A stretch of 64,000 bases of DNA from Megalobrama amblycephala (lineage: Eukaryota; Chordata; Actinopteri; Cypriniformes; Xenocyprididae), in assembly GCF_018812025.1 (NCBI RefSeq), contig NC_063062.1:3145927-3209926 (forward strand), in the 5' to 3' direction. The notes under the pieces were generated by a model. The model saw nothing but the letters and a program-made list of their open reading frames with translations. It ran no database searches and was not told the origin of the DNA. Within the stretch, counting starts at the first letter, position 1. Each line of letters begins with the position of its first letter. The translations under genes and the position numbers were made by a program. Positions 37,230 to 50,138 of the stretch are shown here, piece after piece.

Positions 37230-38275
37230 TTGTCAAAACGATCCCCATTCACACGGATCCGCGAAAATGACTAAAAACACTGTTTTCTGCTGCCAAGCCA
37301 TTAGATGGTGATGAAACACTATAGACTGAGCATGTAATACACATGTGCATGATCCTTCACATGTATCATGCATCCTTTCATGTTGGTGGCACATCCACAA
37401 GAGGCACTATAAGTGATATAATTTTTTTCTATATTGCAGATGCAGGTTTATTAAACAACCCAGTGTAATGAAAAAATGTGCCTGTGATTTAAAATTCTTT
37501 ATAAATCTCTTCAACAGTGTAGCATTAGCCGTTAGCCACGGAGCACGGCCTCAAACTCATTCAGAATCAAATGTAAACATCCAAATAAATACAATACTCA
37601 CATGATCCAATGCATGCATGCAGTATGCATGACGAACATTTGGTAAAGATCCATTTGAGGGTTATATTAGCGGTGTGAACTTTGTAAATGCACTGTATTA
37701 TAGTCGAGAGCTTGTGGGGCAGAGAGCGCGAGGATTTAAAGGGGCCTCACACGCTTAATCGGAGCATATTTAATGATGCTTCAAAAAAATCTATTGGGTA
37801 TTTTGAGCTGAAACTTCACAGACACATTCAGGGGACACCTTAGACTTATATTACATCTTGTAAAAACTGGTTCTAGGGCACCTTTAATATCCAGTGACTG
37901 GTGCTAAATAGTGTTCTATTTTCTCTGAAACAGTTCAACATGACTGCTGCAACATTTTTTTACAATGTTGCTCTCATGTTTTGCCACAGCAATTGCGAGT
38001 AAATTTTCTGTCATCTTTGCAGGTCTGTGATATAAAGAGTGTGCAAAGTAATATTTTAGCAACTGTGTGAAAGTGAATACCATAACAGGCACAATAGCGG
38101 TATAAAACATACATATCTATTGGTTCAATATGCGTCACATGACTAAACATGCATCATCGTTTTCAAATACCTCACTTTTCACAGTCCACATTACAATGCG
38201 AAAACGGCATTTTCAAATTTATCCGCTTGGGAGTGTGTTTTCAAACGAAAACATATTAGTGTGGACAAGGCCTTA
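37230..38275 (+). mobile_element. Decayed repeat hosting a family B piece
   Basis: Left ACGATCCCCATTCACACGG and right TTTATCCGCTTGGGAGTGTG to AGTGTGGACAAGGCC fit a cyprinid repeat with CCGTTTTCACA/TGTGGAC ends. The ends are too decayed for exact limits. The minus frame 37916-38110 is unrecognised. Confidence 0.4.
37491..37887 (+). mobile_element. TTAA MITE family B, 3' piece (copy 4)
   Basis: From TCTTTATAAATCTCTTCAAC to the terminus TAGGGCACCTTTAA it is collinear with the right half of 52658-53625. The 5' half is missing. Confidence 0.75.
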
Positions 38276-39015
38276 TTAACTTTTACAAGACTTGTTCAAA
38301 AAGTCGACTTGTTCAAAAGTGACGAGACTCGTGTTTCATGGGACTTGTACCTGAGAGCTCTGCATACCAGGTGAGCTACCAAGCAAGTTTACTACGTCCA
38401 AAAAGCAATATGTACAGAGCTGGTTATGAGATTCAAACGTCAAAATGTATTAGTTTACAAATCATGCACAAAAGTGTTTTAAGGTCATAACATAGTATTG
38501 TGCAAGTAACCTTGGAAAAATAAGCTTTATTAATCAATAATCCCATCTGCACCTGTTTTGTGTGAAAAGGTGCTTTTACTGCCTCTAGTGTTCATTTCAG
38601 CTGGAAACTGCAGTGAAATGTATAGATATGTTTTTGCAGTTTTGCAGAAATGTAGCCATAGTCAAGTATTTCCAATGAGCCTGGGTGGATGCTATCTACA
38701 AAAGAAAACACATGAAAAATGTAAATGCAAAGGCATCAATATCAGGACTTGTGAAACGATTCCTGGAGGGCAGGAGGAAAAAGTATTGTGTCGACTACAA
38801 TGGATCATATCACATTCTATGTTGAATATACCTAGATATTGTATATGCTGCATTCAACTAAGACATTCAACTCAAGTGTCTGTTCTCTATAGAAACACTG
38901 CAGTCCTGTGAAAAGCACTTTGATAACAGGTAGCCTAAATTTTAAACATAGAAACAACAACAACAACAAAAATGCTACAATACTTTATCCAAACACTACT
39001 ATTAACATCAACAAT
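38276..39015. other. Unassigned sequence
   Basis: A 117-codon frame (38558-38911) is cysteine-rich by chance and lacks a known domain. A short AAC-rich tract lies at 38953-38971. Confidence 0.4.
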
Positions 39016-39449
39016 TAGGAATGCACCGACATGAAAATTTTGGCCAATACCGATAACCGATAATTCTTTATATTTGAAAACCGATAACCGATATTTGCCG
39101 ATAAATCTAAATTATGTAATCAAAATTATGTAATTTTTGACAGCCTGATTACAAAAACAAAAGTCTCACCATTAAAGGCCATGTCCCATGCACACAATTA
39201 TAATGTTCTCGTTATAATTTTATGTAGTCTATATGACAAACTTGCACTACACATTTTGCACTTAACTGTATTTTCCTTTTTGATGTGATTTCAATCATAT
39301 TTCAAGCAATTCAGCTGAAGGAATAATCCATTATTTATTGGCTTTAATATATCAGCCAAATTTTCTTATTGGGCCGATAATGATAATATTAAAAATTAAC
39401 ATATAATCGGCCGATACCGAGATGGCAGCCGATATATTGTGCATCCCTG
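39016..39449 (+). mobile_element. hAT MITE, 434 bp, with 8 bp TSD
   Basis: Ends TAGGAATGCAC and GTGCATCCCTG are inverted with mismatches. The flanks TCAACAAT (39008-39015) and TCAGCAAT (39450-39457) agree at seven of eight bases. The subterminal CCGATAACCGATA blocks are typical of a cyprinid hAT MITE. Confidence 0.85.
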
Positions 39450-41172
39450 TCAGCAATAATAAGTCATCTTTTTCACAGCAGCATTTTCTACCAAACTCTC
39501 CAACACCACAGGATCATACAGCAATTGAAGATTCGTTGGTCCGAGTATCTGAAAATATGGTGCCGTCACAGTTTCACAGGACAGTGCTTGATTAATCAAC
39601 CCAGTGATAGAATAAGACAGGACAGAAAGCAGGTCACCATCTGCTTGTCTTTCCCAGAGTGCTGCGCTCTCGAGGACTAGCAACAGAGTGGTTTGCCTCT
39701 TTGCAGTGACATTAAATCATTATCATCACTATCGATATGATTAGTAAAACAAAATGATCATATTGATTTGAAGAGCACTTCCCAGCCTTGTCGAATGAAA
39801 GTAAGGGTAAAAGCTGCAATAGCCTAATGGATAATGACACAATGACTCTTTTTACAGGTCACTTCATAGCATTGCCACCCAGAAATGTCATCTATTACAA
39901 AGATATTTCATGCAGCTCACCCTAATCAATCTTAGACTGAACTTTGCACACAAAAAAAAGGTGTTTTCTTCCACAGAGACAGGCATAACTATGAATTCTG
40001 TTCTCATCTCACATCTGAAGGTGATTCTGGTCTTGTGTACATATGATCTCCATTTAGATTCTCATGCCCTTTCAAGCCCCCTATTTCAAACACAGCAAAT
40101 GGTCAGTATCCGCACTTTATATAAAATTCATAGCCCCTGCATCCTAATGTTACCATGGTAACAGAATCGGGAAGAACGGGATAACGTTTCCTCCTCCTTT
40201 GAGAAATAAATTCCCACACATTCACCACCCACACCTGTCTCCAGAATGAAGATCAGGAACGACTACAACCGCTGCATTATGCTTTGATGATCAAAAACGC
40301 CAGAAGCTCAAAAAGGATCTCTGCAATGTGGTTTTCCTCATAAATCATCAGCTTGAGGGATCACCTCAGCCTGTAAGACCATGATGGTTATTTGAGTTGA
40401 GCTGTTATGTGACAAACCACACAGAAACAAATGGTGAGAAAAGAAGGGTGTGAACATGACAAGGACATAAAACAGCCAGACATTACAAAAACAGTTCCTT
40501 GCACCTGTCCTTGTCCATGGCGTTTTACTAAGACTGTAAGCAACAATTACTTTCTGACCTTAAGCAGAGCAAGTAACACATCAGACAGGGAGCGGAGAGC
40601 CGGAGACTTCCAAGAAAGCATTTACAATGCCAAGAACACGATTACATGCAGCAAGACTACTGATAGTAAATACTTGAAACCTCAACAAAGCTCAAATGCT
40701 GGTAGTCTGAGAGGAGCAAATAGACTTTGTTGAAACAACCGTGGGTCTTTTCCAAAAGCTTCTTGCATAGAAATGGCATTCAGTATGCAAAGTATTTTTT
40801 AAATATTATTATAGTTTAAAATTCAGCCCCTGCTTTGCTCAAAATCTGTGTCTGCGCAACGAAAGAAACACTCCCGAGAGTAAACAGCGCAGTGCTGCAG
40901 ACTTTCATTTAACTTTTAAAAGCATGTCTAGACTTTGCCCTGTAATCATCAACAGATAAACAAGCATTAAAGTATGCTCATGCAGTTAAAAAAAATCATT
41001 TTGAGTACAATTGAAGATGACTGACAGAAAGTATAGAGCTCTAAACCATATTTGTGTGTTATTACAGGCATTTTTCTTCAAATAACAGTATATGAGGATG
41101 CCTTTTTGACCATCAACTTTCCTTTATTAAACGAAACTTAATATTAAAAAACGATTATTTCACAAATGAAAA
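39450..41172. other. Unassigned sequence
   Basis: No element ends. Frames at 39450-39683 (-), 39910-40161 (+) and 40431-40733 (+) have no recognisable domain. Parts may be unique. Confidence 0.4.
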
Positions 41173-42526
41173 AATACTATAGTAATTAAACAGTAAATAC
41201 TATAGTGTTTTTGAATCATACTATAGTAAATTGTAGTATACTGTACATATTATAGTATTTACAACACTTACTATATAGCATACTGTAGTATTAACTATAG
41301 TGAACTGATAAACTGTAATAATACTGTTGTATGCTTTAGTTTTTACTACAGTAAAGTGTAGTGTATAGTAGGGCTGGGTAAAAAATATCAATTTTAATCG
41401 ATTCTCATTTTTACAAAACGATATTGATTCTTAAATCCCAAGAATCCGATTAGTCTAGTCTGTTCTCAGTTGATGAATGAGCAGAACATGTAACGCCTCC
41501 CATCCAATAAATCCCAATAATCTTTGTACTTTGTTACTTTTGATATGAAGCAAAGTCTCAGATTTCAAAAGACGTCCATCTTATTATGAGATTCAAAAAA
41601 TAAATACCGTTTTGGCGCTGTTTAATGTGGTGTGACAGATCACTTTAGCGCCTCAGTTAAAGAGAAGCATGTGAACATCCTCTCCTCCGCTTTAATACCA
41701 GTTACAGCGCAAAATAAACATGAATGAACATCTGAAGGTATGTTAAAATATACAGTACAACTTACTGAAATCCGTATCATGTCTCGTGTAATAGCTCAAT
41801 CAGTGTTTCAACCTCAGAAAGACGTCAATGAAACAGCTTGTAAACAATGTCACGTAACGTCACATTTACCTCAGAAAAACATATTCAGTGACCATAAACT
41901 CGTTAGTCAGCTAGAAAAGTGTACTCTAGAAAGCATTCTGATAAATATAGCTATGCACCGTTACATATTCATTATAATTTTTAATGTTCTTCAATATTTA
42001 ATGCATGTTTGAATAAATCAGTTATGACAGCCGCGATTTAAATGTTTATTTAAAAAAAAAAAAACGAATTGGCGTAGAAATATGATTATGTAATTCTAAA
42101 CTTTATTTATAATAAAAACATCATTGAGTGTAATTTAAGTGTTTGTATATAAGTTAATTTAACCTTCAATATTATTATAGTAGTACCAACTGACTTACAT
42201 GTGTAGTTTACAGCATTAGTTGAGTTTTTTTTTCTCTAGAAAATTTGCCATGTACTGTAATTAAAATACTACATTCAAAATAATCGATATTGAATCGAAT
42301 CGAATCGAATTCGAAATCGAATTGTGAAAATTGTGGCAATACCCAGCCCTAGTGTATAATATACCCTATAGTTGTAGAAAACTTAGTATAGTATCGGGTA
42401 AAGTAATTTGTTTATATTTCTATAGTTGTTATATTACCACAGCAACTATAAAATTACCACAACAAGTGCTTTACTATAGTATGGTTCAAAAACACTATAG
42501 TATTTACTATAAATTACTATAGTATT
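41173..42526 (+). mobile_element. TACTATAGTA-type MITE split by a hAT element
   Basis: Outer ends AATACTATAGTAATT (41173) and AATTACTATAGTATT (ending 42526) are perfect inverted repeats. Further inverted pairs follow (GTAAATACTATAGTGTTTTT against AAAAACACTATAGTATTTAC). Its own DNA is 41173-41368 and about 42360-42526. The interior is a later hAT insertion. Confidence 0.85.
41369..42351 (+). mobile_element. hAT element nested in a MITE
   Basis: Perfect ends TAGGGCTGGGTA and T-ACCCAGCCCTA type (TAGGGCTGGGT against ACCCAGCCCTA), flanked by GTGTATAG (41361-41368) and GTGTATAA (42352-42359). This is an 8 bp duplication with one change. ATCGATT-rich subterminal regions, including GAATCGAATCGAATCGAA at the right. 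No transposase; the frame 41740-42012 is unrecognised. Confidence 0.9.
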
Positions 42527-42639
42527 GTCCCAACATATAGCCTATATATTTCCTTTAAGTTTGAGATGGCAGGAATGTCCTCAAATCCTTAACATTTACT
42601 TTAAAATCACTTTTTGAACATGAAAAAGAGGCTCGTTCA

Positions 42640-43460
42640 CAGGAATGAGCGAAACTAAAGACAAATAACAGAATAACAACAAACCTGTGCGCATTTCAGA
42701 TTAATGTGAGGGAATCCGGATCGTCCAGAGCCGCGCGAGACGCGCCGGTTGGTGACCATTTTAAACGACAGAAATGTGAATCAAGCAACTCAGAAAGTGG
42801 GATATTACACAACACACGTCTTTTCAATCCAATCTTACGGTTTAAAGGAAGTGCTTCTTAAGCAAACGTTCATAACTGTCAAACCAGAGTCCGTTTTGTG
42901 TGTTGTGGAGTAGTAAGTTGTCGCGTGCTCGAGCGCGCGCGCATACCTTCAGTACTAACTCCAAGCTGTTTGTATACTCTATTTTACTTTATACACCACA
43001 TGTTGAGCGTGGTCTGAAGAAGAGTGAATTAAAATTAACTTACAACTGCAAGAAAACGCACTTTTTTATCATTCCCGCGACACCGCGTGCGTTTCTCTAA
43101 CAGGTTTGGTCGGTTATAAGTCAAATGAGAATAGCCAGTGCTGTATAACTATGTGAGATGGATAGGTGTAGCGTCCGCACAAAGATATTTAACCTGTAAT
43201 AAAAATCCACAAATTAATATATTTCTCACCAGTTTCGTTGAAAGAAGCTTTCTGAGGTCTTCTGCGTTTCTGCTGCGCTATTTTCAGTATGCTGTCCGAT
43301 TATTCTCTGGATAAATTTACATTGCAGTGCTCTTTGGGTTTGCAAACAACCAAGACTCCGACGGATCTATAAGTTTACCGTAATGTCACACATACACAAT
43401 ATCAGCGCAGCTCCGTCTACCGTAATACACAGAGCGCTCGCGTACACGTGACCTGCAGAA
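42640..43460 (-). promoter_or_regulatory. CpG-rich block, possible promoter / first exons
   Basis: CpG dinucleotides are far denser here than in the AT-rich neighbourhood, including an alternating GC run at 42931-42942 and clusters near 42730-42750 and 43410-43450. No transposon ends are visible. On the minus strand two plausible 5' splice sites occur: CTG/GTGAGAAAT (donor at 43229 downward) and AAG/GTATGC (donor at 42946 downward), as expected for alternative non-coding first exons at about 43230-43445 and 42947-43100. No coding exon in the window confirms a gene, and a decayed CpG-rich transposon is an alternative. Confidence 0.35.
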
Positions 43461-43788
43461 TGCTCACTGAAATCTTTATCTTTATATCTTTATAGTCGAA
43501 GATTTTCATAGCTTAAACAAGATTGTAAAATAGTGTTGACTTCCAAACAAGGTTGTAACTGTAGGAAAACATACTGTAAGGATACAAACATATTGGTCAA
43601 CACAAGCCATCAGAATATTTGGTGTGAAGTGTCTCCTTCAGTGCTATAGTGGTGCAGCACTGCTTGCCAAGGCATTTCAGACACCTTCAGTATGATGAGT
43701 GGTGTAGATAGGTCAACAAATAGCTTAAACAGCTATTTATGGAAGCCCATTTCCGCCACATAAGAAAAAAAAATAATGTTTTGGTAAA
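43461..43788. other. Unassigned, flanks the satellite
   Basis: Contains TGGAAGCCCATTTCCGCCAC (43740 onwards), familiar as sequence just outside TCATAATTATGA arrays in fish. No gene. Confidence 0.4.
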
Positions 43789-46160
43789 TCTAAATTATGA
43801 AATAGAAAGTTATAATTATGACATTAAGTCATATTTGTGACATACAATGTCATAATTTTGACTTTTCATGTCATAATTCTGAGATTCCAAGTCAAAGATT
43901 TGACGTACTAAGAATTATGAGCTAAAAAGTCAAAATTATGACGTCGTAAATTATGACATACTAATTCATAATTATGACATCAAAAAGTCGAAATGGCATA
44001 AAAAATCTAAATGATGAAAAGTCATAATTATGGCATACTACAATTATGACATACTAAATCATAATTATGAGCTAAAAGTAAAAATTATGACATAAGTCAT
44101 AAATAATGACATACTGTAATTATGACAGCCATAATTATGAGATAAAAGGTCATAATTATGACATACTACAATTATACTAAGTCATAATTTTGAGATAAAA
44201 GGTCAAAATTATGACATACTACAATTATGACATACTAAGTCATAATTATGAGATAAAAGGTCAAAATTATGACATACTACAATTATGACATACTAAGTCA
44301 TAATTATGAGATAAAAGGTCATAATTATGACGTACTACAATTATGACATACTAAGTCATAATTATGAGATAAAAGGTCAAAATTATGACATATTTTAATT
44401 ATAAGATAATAAGTCATTATTATGAGATTAAAAAGTCAAAATTATGACATAAAATATTGAAATTATATTGATTGTTGTATTATATTGAAGTCATAATTAT
44501 GACATACTACAATTAAGACACTAAGTCATAATTATGAAATAAAAAGTCAAAATTATAACACAAAAAAATCACAATTATGACATATTAAGTCATAATTATG
44601 AGATTAAAGGTCAAAATTATGACATACTACAATTATGACATACTAAGTCATAATTATGAGATAAAAGGTCAAAATTATGACATATTTTAATTATGAGATA
44701 ATAAGTCATTATTATGAGATTAAAAAGTCAAAATTATGACATAAAATATTGAAATTATATTGATTGTTGTATTATATTGAAGACATAATTATGACATACT
44801 ACAATTAAGACACTAAGTCATAATTATGAAATAAAAAGTCAAAATTATAACACAAAAAAATCACAATTATGACATATTAAGTCATAATTATGAGATTAAA
44901 GGTCAAAATTATGACATACTACAATTATGACATACTAAGTCATAATTATGAGATAAAAGGTCAAAATTATGACATATTTTAATTATGAGATAATAAGTCA
45001 TTATTATGAGATTAAAAAGTCAAAATTATGACATAAAATATTGAAATTATATTGATTGTTGTATTATATTGAAGTCATAATTATGACATACTACAATTAA
45101 GACACTAAGTCATAATTATGAAATAAAAAGTCAAAATTATAACACAAAAAAAATCACAATTATGACATATTAAGTCATAATTATGAGATAAAAGGTCAAA
45201 ATGATGACATACTACAATTATGACATACTAAGTCATAATTATGAGATAAAAGGTCAAAATGATGACATACTACAATTATGACATACTAAGTCATAATTAT
45301 GAGATAAAAGGTCAAAATTATGACATATTTTAATTATGAGATAATAAGTCATTATTATGAGATTAAAAAGTCAAAATTATGACATAAAATATTGAAATTA
45401 TATTGATTGTTGTATTATATTGAAGTCATAATTATGACATACTACAATTAAGACACTAAGTCATAATTATGAAATAAAAAGTCAAAATTATAACACAAAA
45501 AAATCACAATTATGACATATTAAGTCATAATTATGAGATTAAAGGTCAAAATTATGACATACTACAATTATGACATACTAAGTCATAATTATGAGATAAA
45601 AGGTCAAAATTATGACATATTTTAATTATGAGATAATAAGTCATTATTATGAGATTAAAAAGTCAAAATTATGACATAAAATATTGAAATTATATTGATT
45701 GTTGTATTATATTGAAGTCATAATTATGACATACTACAATTAAGACACTAAGTCATAATTATGAAATAAAAAGTCAAAATTATAAACAAAAAAAATCACA
45801 ATTATGACATATTAAGTCTTAATTATGACATAAAGGTCATAATTATGAGATAGACAAAATTATGACATTATGAAATCATAATTATGACATAAAAATTTCA
45901 AAATGATGACAGTAAATTGAAATTATGGCAAAAATGTGAAATTATGACATAGAAAGTCTATTTAAAAATTTTTATCTCATAATTATAACCTTTATGTTAG
46001 TATATCATAATTTTGACTTTTTATCTCATAATTATGACTTAGTAGGCTATGTCATAATTACAGTATGCCATAATTTATGATGTCATGTCATAGTTTTTTC
46101 TTTTAGCTCATGATTATGACGTCATCATTTCTATATAATTTCATAATTTTTTTGTCATAA
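43789..46160. repeat. Palindromic-dodecamer satellite with 292 bp higher-order unit
   Basis: About 2.4 kb built from variants of GTCATAATTATGACATAC; the core TCATAATTATGA is a perfect 12 bp palindrome. Basic subunits repeat every 58 bp (CATACTAAGT at 44231, 44289, 44347). A higher-order unit of five subunits, marked by ATTGATTGTTG, recurs at 44467, 44759, 45051, 45402 and 45694. The spacings are 292, 292, 351 and 292 bp. The 351 bp unit holds one extra 58 bp subunit (AAAATGATGACATAC variant) and one extra A. Units are nearly identical, indicating recent amplification. From about 45965 the last part runs in inverse orientation. Confidence 0.95.
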
Positions 46161-48210
46161 TGAATGGATTCAAGTGTCTTTGCAGGTGTGGAACGGGTGC
46201 CGCAAATGATCCCTTCATCTTAACCTTGTGCACCTTAAAATACCCCAGTCTGATAGCTTACAATCTATTTGCGATTAAACAAATATGCACATGAGAATTG
46301 CTTCAGCTGTTGACTCCGTAGTAAGACAATCTTCCGCAGAAGAGGAAAAGCATATATTGGCTGAATAGTCTGGACATGAAAGCATCCCACATATAATTCT
46401 GAAATAATCTCATGAGACACCAACCCACACACTCTTTAAACTGAACCGTCTTACCAACATTATGTTTAGTATTTTAACATCAGTATACTAGCAAAAGAGA
46501 GAAAAAAAGCACTCAGCTCTCAATGTCCTCGTTTCCTCAGTGAGGCATGAACTTGAATAATATTATATAAGCATGCCTCTATTATTGTGAGCTCTACTGA
46601 TAACAGTTTGTGAGTGAAATTTTACTTTTTACTCAAGAATCCATGTAAAAATGTACTGTTTTCGATGGAAAAAATATAAGAGATATAGTTTACTTAACAG
46701 CAAAGCATATTTCCTCCAAATAAGACATTCCTAAAAACAGTCCAATGCCCAGTATTTAACTTTTGAATCTATTTAAGGGAAGGAATGAAGTGTCCTGCAG
46801 CTCAGTATTTAAAAAATAATGTGCCTAAAATGCCAAAAGTTTGTAATAAGTGGTCGGCTACATGAATTTTTATTGGTTCTGATTCATGTCACATGGATTC
46901 CAGTCTGCGTTGACTCATTGCAGGGCAATTAAAATGATTATAAGGATCCTTAATGAGAACAGTAATTTGCACATTCTTCCCACAAGAGCTGGATTACTGA
47001 GTCTAGTGCAGTGTTGAGGGTCATTACATTTAAATGCCTATTGTTTTGCATTGTGAAAAAAGTTCCAGAAGCAATTGTGAAGTAATTTATTAGACACCTA
47101 CAGGAAGAACATATTTCATAATGTTGAGCTGCGGATTTCCTCACTGGATGGATTTTTTGCTGCATCGAGGTTCATTCATTTTTCAGTATGCTATTGGAAA
47201 CAGTAGCTTATTTTCATGACATACTGTTCACTTTCCTTGACTATCCTTAAAATACGTCTACAAAAGCTACACAAATGGATGCTGCTTTCAACAAATATGA
47301 TTCATCCAGACCCGTAATAGCAATTTCAAGGCTTTTCACTTCATTTAATTCAGCCTCAGATTTTTAAGATGTCTGTCAGCTGGAAAAGTGCCAGTCGTTC
47401 TACAGACAGTATATAATTCCACATCATTTTTTTGGAAAAAGGCCTTTGTAAGAGATAATATCAACAGTTTCCTTTGATGAAAAGGGCTCTGATAAAAAGG
47501 ACAAATGTTAAATGTGTTGATACTACAGGCACATTACAAATACTGAGTGAAAATAAAAAATATTCATTACTCATGCAACATCTTTCAGTCTCTCTTAGGA
47601 TAGAGGCATTTATAAATGTCACGTGCAAGCTTTTGAGAATAAATGATGTGAATATCAATGCATTCTCGCAGCTCTTCATCACATCTGATCTGCTGTGTTG
47701 CTGCTCCAATGTTTTTTTTTTTTTTCAAGAGCACTGCATTGCACCAATGAACTGTTTATTCTAGCATACACTGCCTCTGCAACATTCATTCACAATGTTA
47801 TATCCAACATAGTTACAGTTATTCTCTGCAGAAAATAAATTGGGGATGAATACATTTGGTGACCAGTGAGTTCCGTCTCACATATTAAAATTGCTGAGAG
47901 GCAGCTGAATTCAAAGCTTTAGCTTGGACAGGTGAGAGGCTGTGCACAACAGAAAAACTCCCTCATTTATGAAATTAAAACTGGGCGTACTGATGTTTCC
48001 ACACAAACTTGGCATTTATCAACATGGATGGACATAAGTAGTGGCTACAATCAAATCTCACATCAGTATTCAACTCGTGTACGCAAGTTTCTGAGTTATT
48101 GTGAACTTACGTGAATGAAAGCATACTGTAAGAATAAGTTGGCAAAACTCAAAAAATCTGAGGTAATCAGGTACATCAAAATTTTTAAGTTAAGAAATTC
48201 AAAGTTTAAT
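46161..48210. other. Unassigned sequence
   Basis: No transposon ends recognised over 2 kb, so this is one of the more unique stretches. Frames at 46950-47165 (-), 47461-47709 (-), 47474-47764 (+) and 47932-48114 (+) have no known domain and no convincing splice sites. Confidence 0.4.
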
Positions 48211-48822
48211 GGCTCTATTTTAATGATCTAAGCGCATATTCTGAAGCACATGGCGCAGGTGCACTTAGGGCATGTCTGAATCCACTTTTGCTAGTTTTGC
48301 CGGCACACCAGGCGTATGGTCCAAAAGGCTTGTACCTAGTCTCTTAATGAATCATGGGTGTGCTTTGGGTCAGAGTATCGTCTGTCATTCCCTTTAAAAG
48401 CCAGTTATGGATTCGCTATTTACATGCAAGCGGAAAGACTGAATGCTTCTCCAGAGAGGAATCCTTTTATTTTTAATATGTTTGTGTGCTGCTGCGTGTC
48501 CCTGTGTGTGTAACAAGCAGAGTGTACGTGCGTTTTACTAGCGCTCCCTTTAAATAACAACAACAAAAAGATTACTGCATAATTTACTTTACACCAGTTT
48601 TTTTTGGTCAATACCACAGTCAGTTGCCTCAAAATAGCAATACGCCAACAATGCACCTGAACACACTTCGTTTTCAGACCAGCACGCCCATGGGCGAACA
48701 GATGGACACAAGTGCATTTGCTATTTAAACAATATGGTGCTGGACATGAAAATGATCCCTGCGTCAGGCTGAAACTAGCAAAAATCACTTGCGTCACACC
48801 TGGCATCACATTCATACATTTA
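48211..48822 (+). mobile_element. Harbinger-like MITE, degenerate copy
   Basis: Starts GGCTCTATTTTAATGATCTA and follows the order of the complete copy at 28332-29231 (TGGCGCAGGTGCACTTAGGG, TCCACTTTTGCTA, GACCAGCACGCCCATGGGCG). Ends are eroded and the middle shortened. The minus 131-codon frame 48420-48815 lies inside and is an artefact. Confidence 0.75.
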
Positions 48823-49166
48823 ACTTAAAATTATCATGTAATCTCAACTTAAATAGCTTTAACTAGCTAATTCAATAAACACTAACTTGCTAATTGATAT
48901 CACAATGCTTTGATAGCATTAGCATAGCCTAGAAATTTCTGAATGAGTGCAACAATATAAAAAAAAATTAAATATACCCCAAAAAAACCCAACATAACAG
49001 AAACTCTTCTAAATTAGCATAGCGAAAAATTAAACACTACCAAATCTCCCATTTAACATTAATTTTGCACAAGACCATTTTATAACACTTAATTTTAGCA
49101 TTTACTCTCCCTTTCGAGTGTCATGGCAAAGTATGCTGGGAAATAGAAATCCCAGCCCAATTTCAG
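48823..49166. other. AT-rich, nothing identified
   Basis: No gene, RNA or element terminus seen. Confidence 0.45.
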
Positions 49167-49515
49167 TTAAAGGTGCAATGTGTAAATTTTAGGAGGATCT
49201 ATTGACAGAAATGCAATATAATATAACTATGTTTTCAGTGGTGTATAAAGACGTTACATAATAAACCGTTGTTTTTATTACCTTAGAATGAGCCATTTCT
49301 ATCTACATACACCACGGGTCCCCTTACAGGTTAAATTGCCATTTTGCGCTGACATGTTTCTACAGTAGCCCTAAATGGACATACACTCTACAGAGCACTC
49401 TCTACTGTCTCAGACGATGACATTTTTGTCCAGTGTTGGCCACCGTAGCTTCTCTATATTGCAATTCACAACCTCAACGCTAGATGCCGCTAAAATTTAC
49501 ACACTGCAACTTTAA
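49167..49515 (+). mobile_element. TTAA MITE, 349 bp, complete
   Basis: Ends TTAAAGGTGCAATGTGTAAA and TTTACACACTGCAACTTTAA. Over 26 bp the inverted ends differ at only two positions. TTAA bounds both sides. A compact, non-coding cyprinid MITE. Confidence 0.9.
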
Positions 49516-50138
49516 ATTTAAGTTTGTCTAAATGAAAAGAAACAAGTTCATAAAACTCAAAAATTTGAAACAATTCAGATTACTTAAAATGTGTCAGTTT
49601 TGTGAACTCAAAAGAAAAAGAAAGTTCTAAATACTCATAAAAGTTAATTTGACTGAACTAATTTGTTTAATTTAAGTTTACCCTAAACCAATTAATTATT
49701 TTGAGCATTAGGGTTTACAGACAAGCCTAATTTTCATAATTTAAAAATGTTTTGCCAATGGTTTGCCAACATTCTATTGAAATGTGCCATATAGCCTATC
49801 CATAACCTTAATAAAGTAATTTTTTATATATTAAATACTTATATTATAATTCATGGCCAGGTTACGTTTCTCCATGTAGTAAACTCACAAGGCTTCTAAA
49901 ACATGAATTTATAGGGGAATGACATTTAAATGATGATTGTTTTCAGCCAACACATTTATCACCATCCGATCATTTGTACGAAGGGATTGGTGGCAAATGA
50001 ATGTTTCATGAATCCCACATGAACCCTGTCGTAAGATGATTTCTGCGCTCGTTTCTACATTAGATTGATAAATGAGGCCCAATAATTCAACAGTGTTAAC
50101 AGAAAGCAAACACTCGAGTCTTCACTGTTGTTTAATTC
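49516..50138. other. Unassigned sequence
   Basis: AT-rich; the minus frame 49909-50109 is unrecognised. No element ends. Confidence 0.4.

Noticed and set aside
43789..46160. Regular array that might be taken for a CRISPR
   Set aside because: There are no unique spacers, the repeats are contiguous AT-rich palindromes, and the window is eukaryotic.
48420..48815. 131-codon minus-strand frame
   Set aside because: It lies entirely inside the degenerate Harbinger-like MITE and is not homologous to a transposase.
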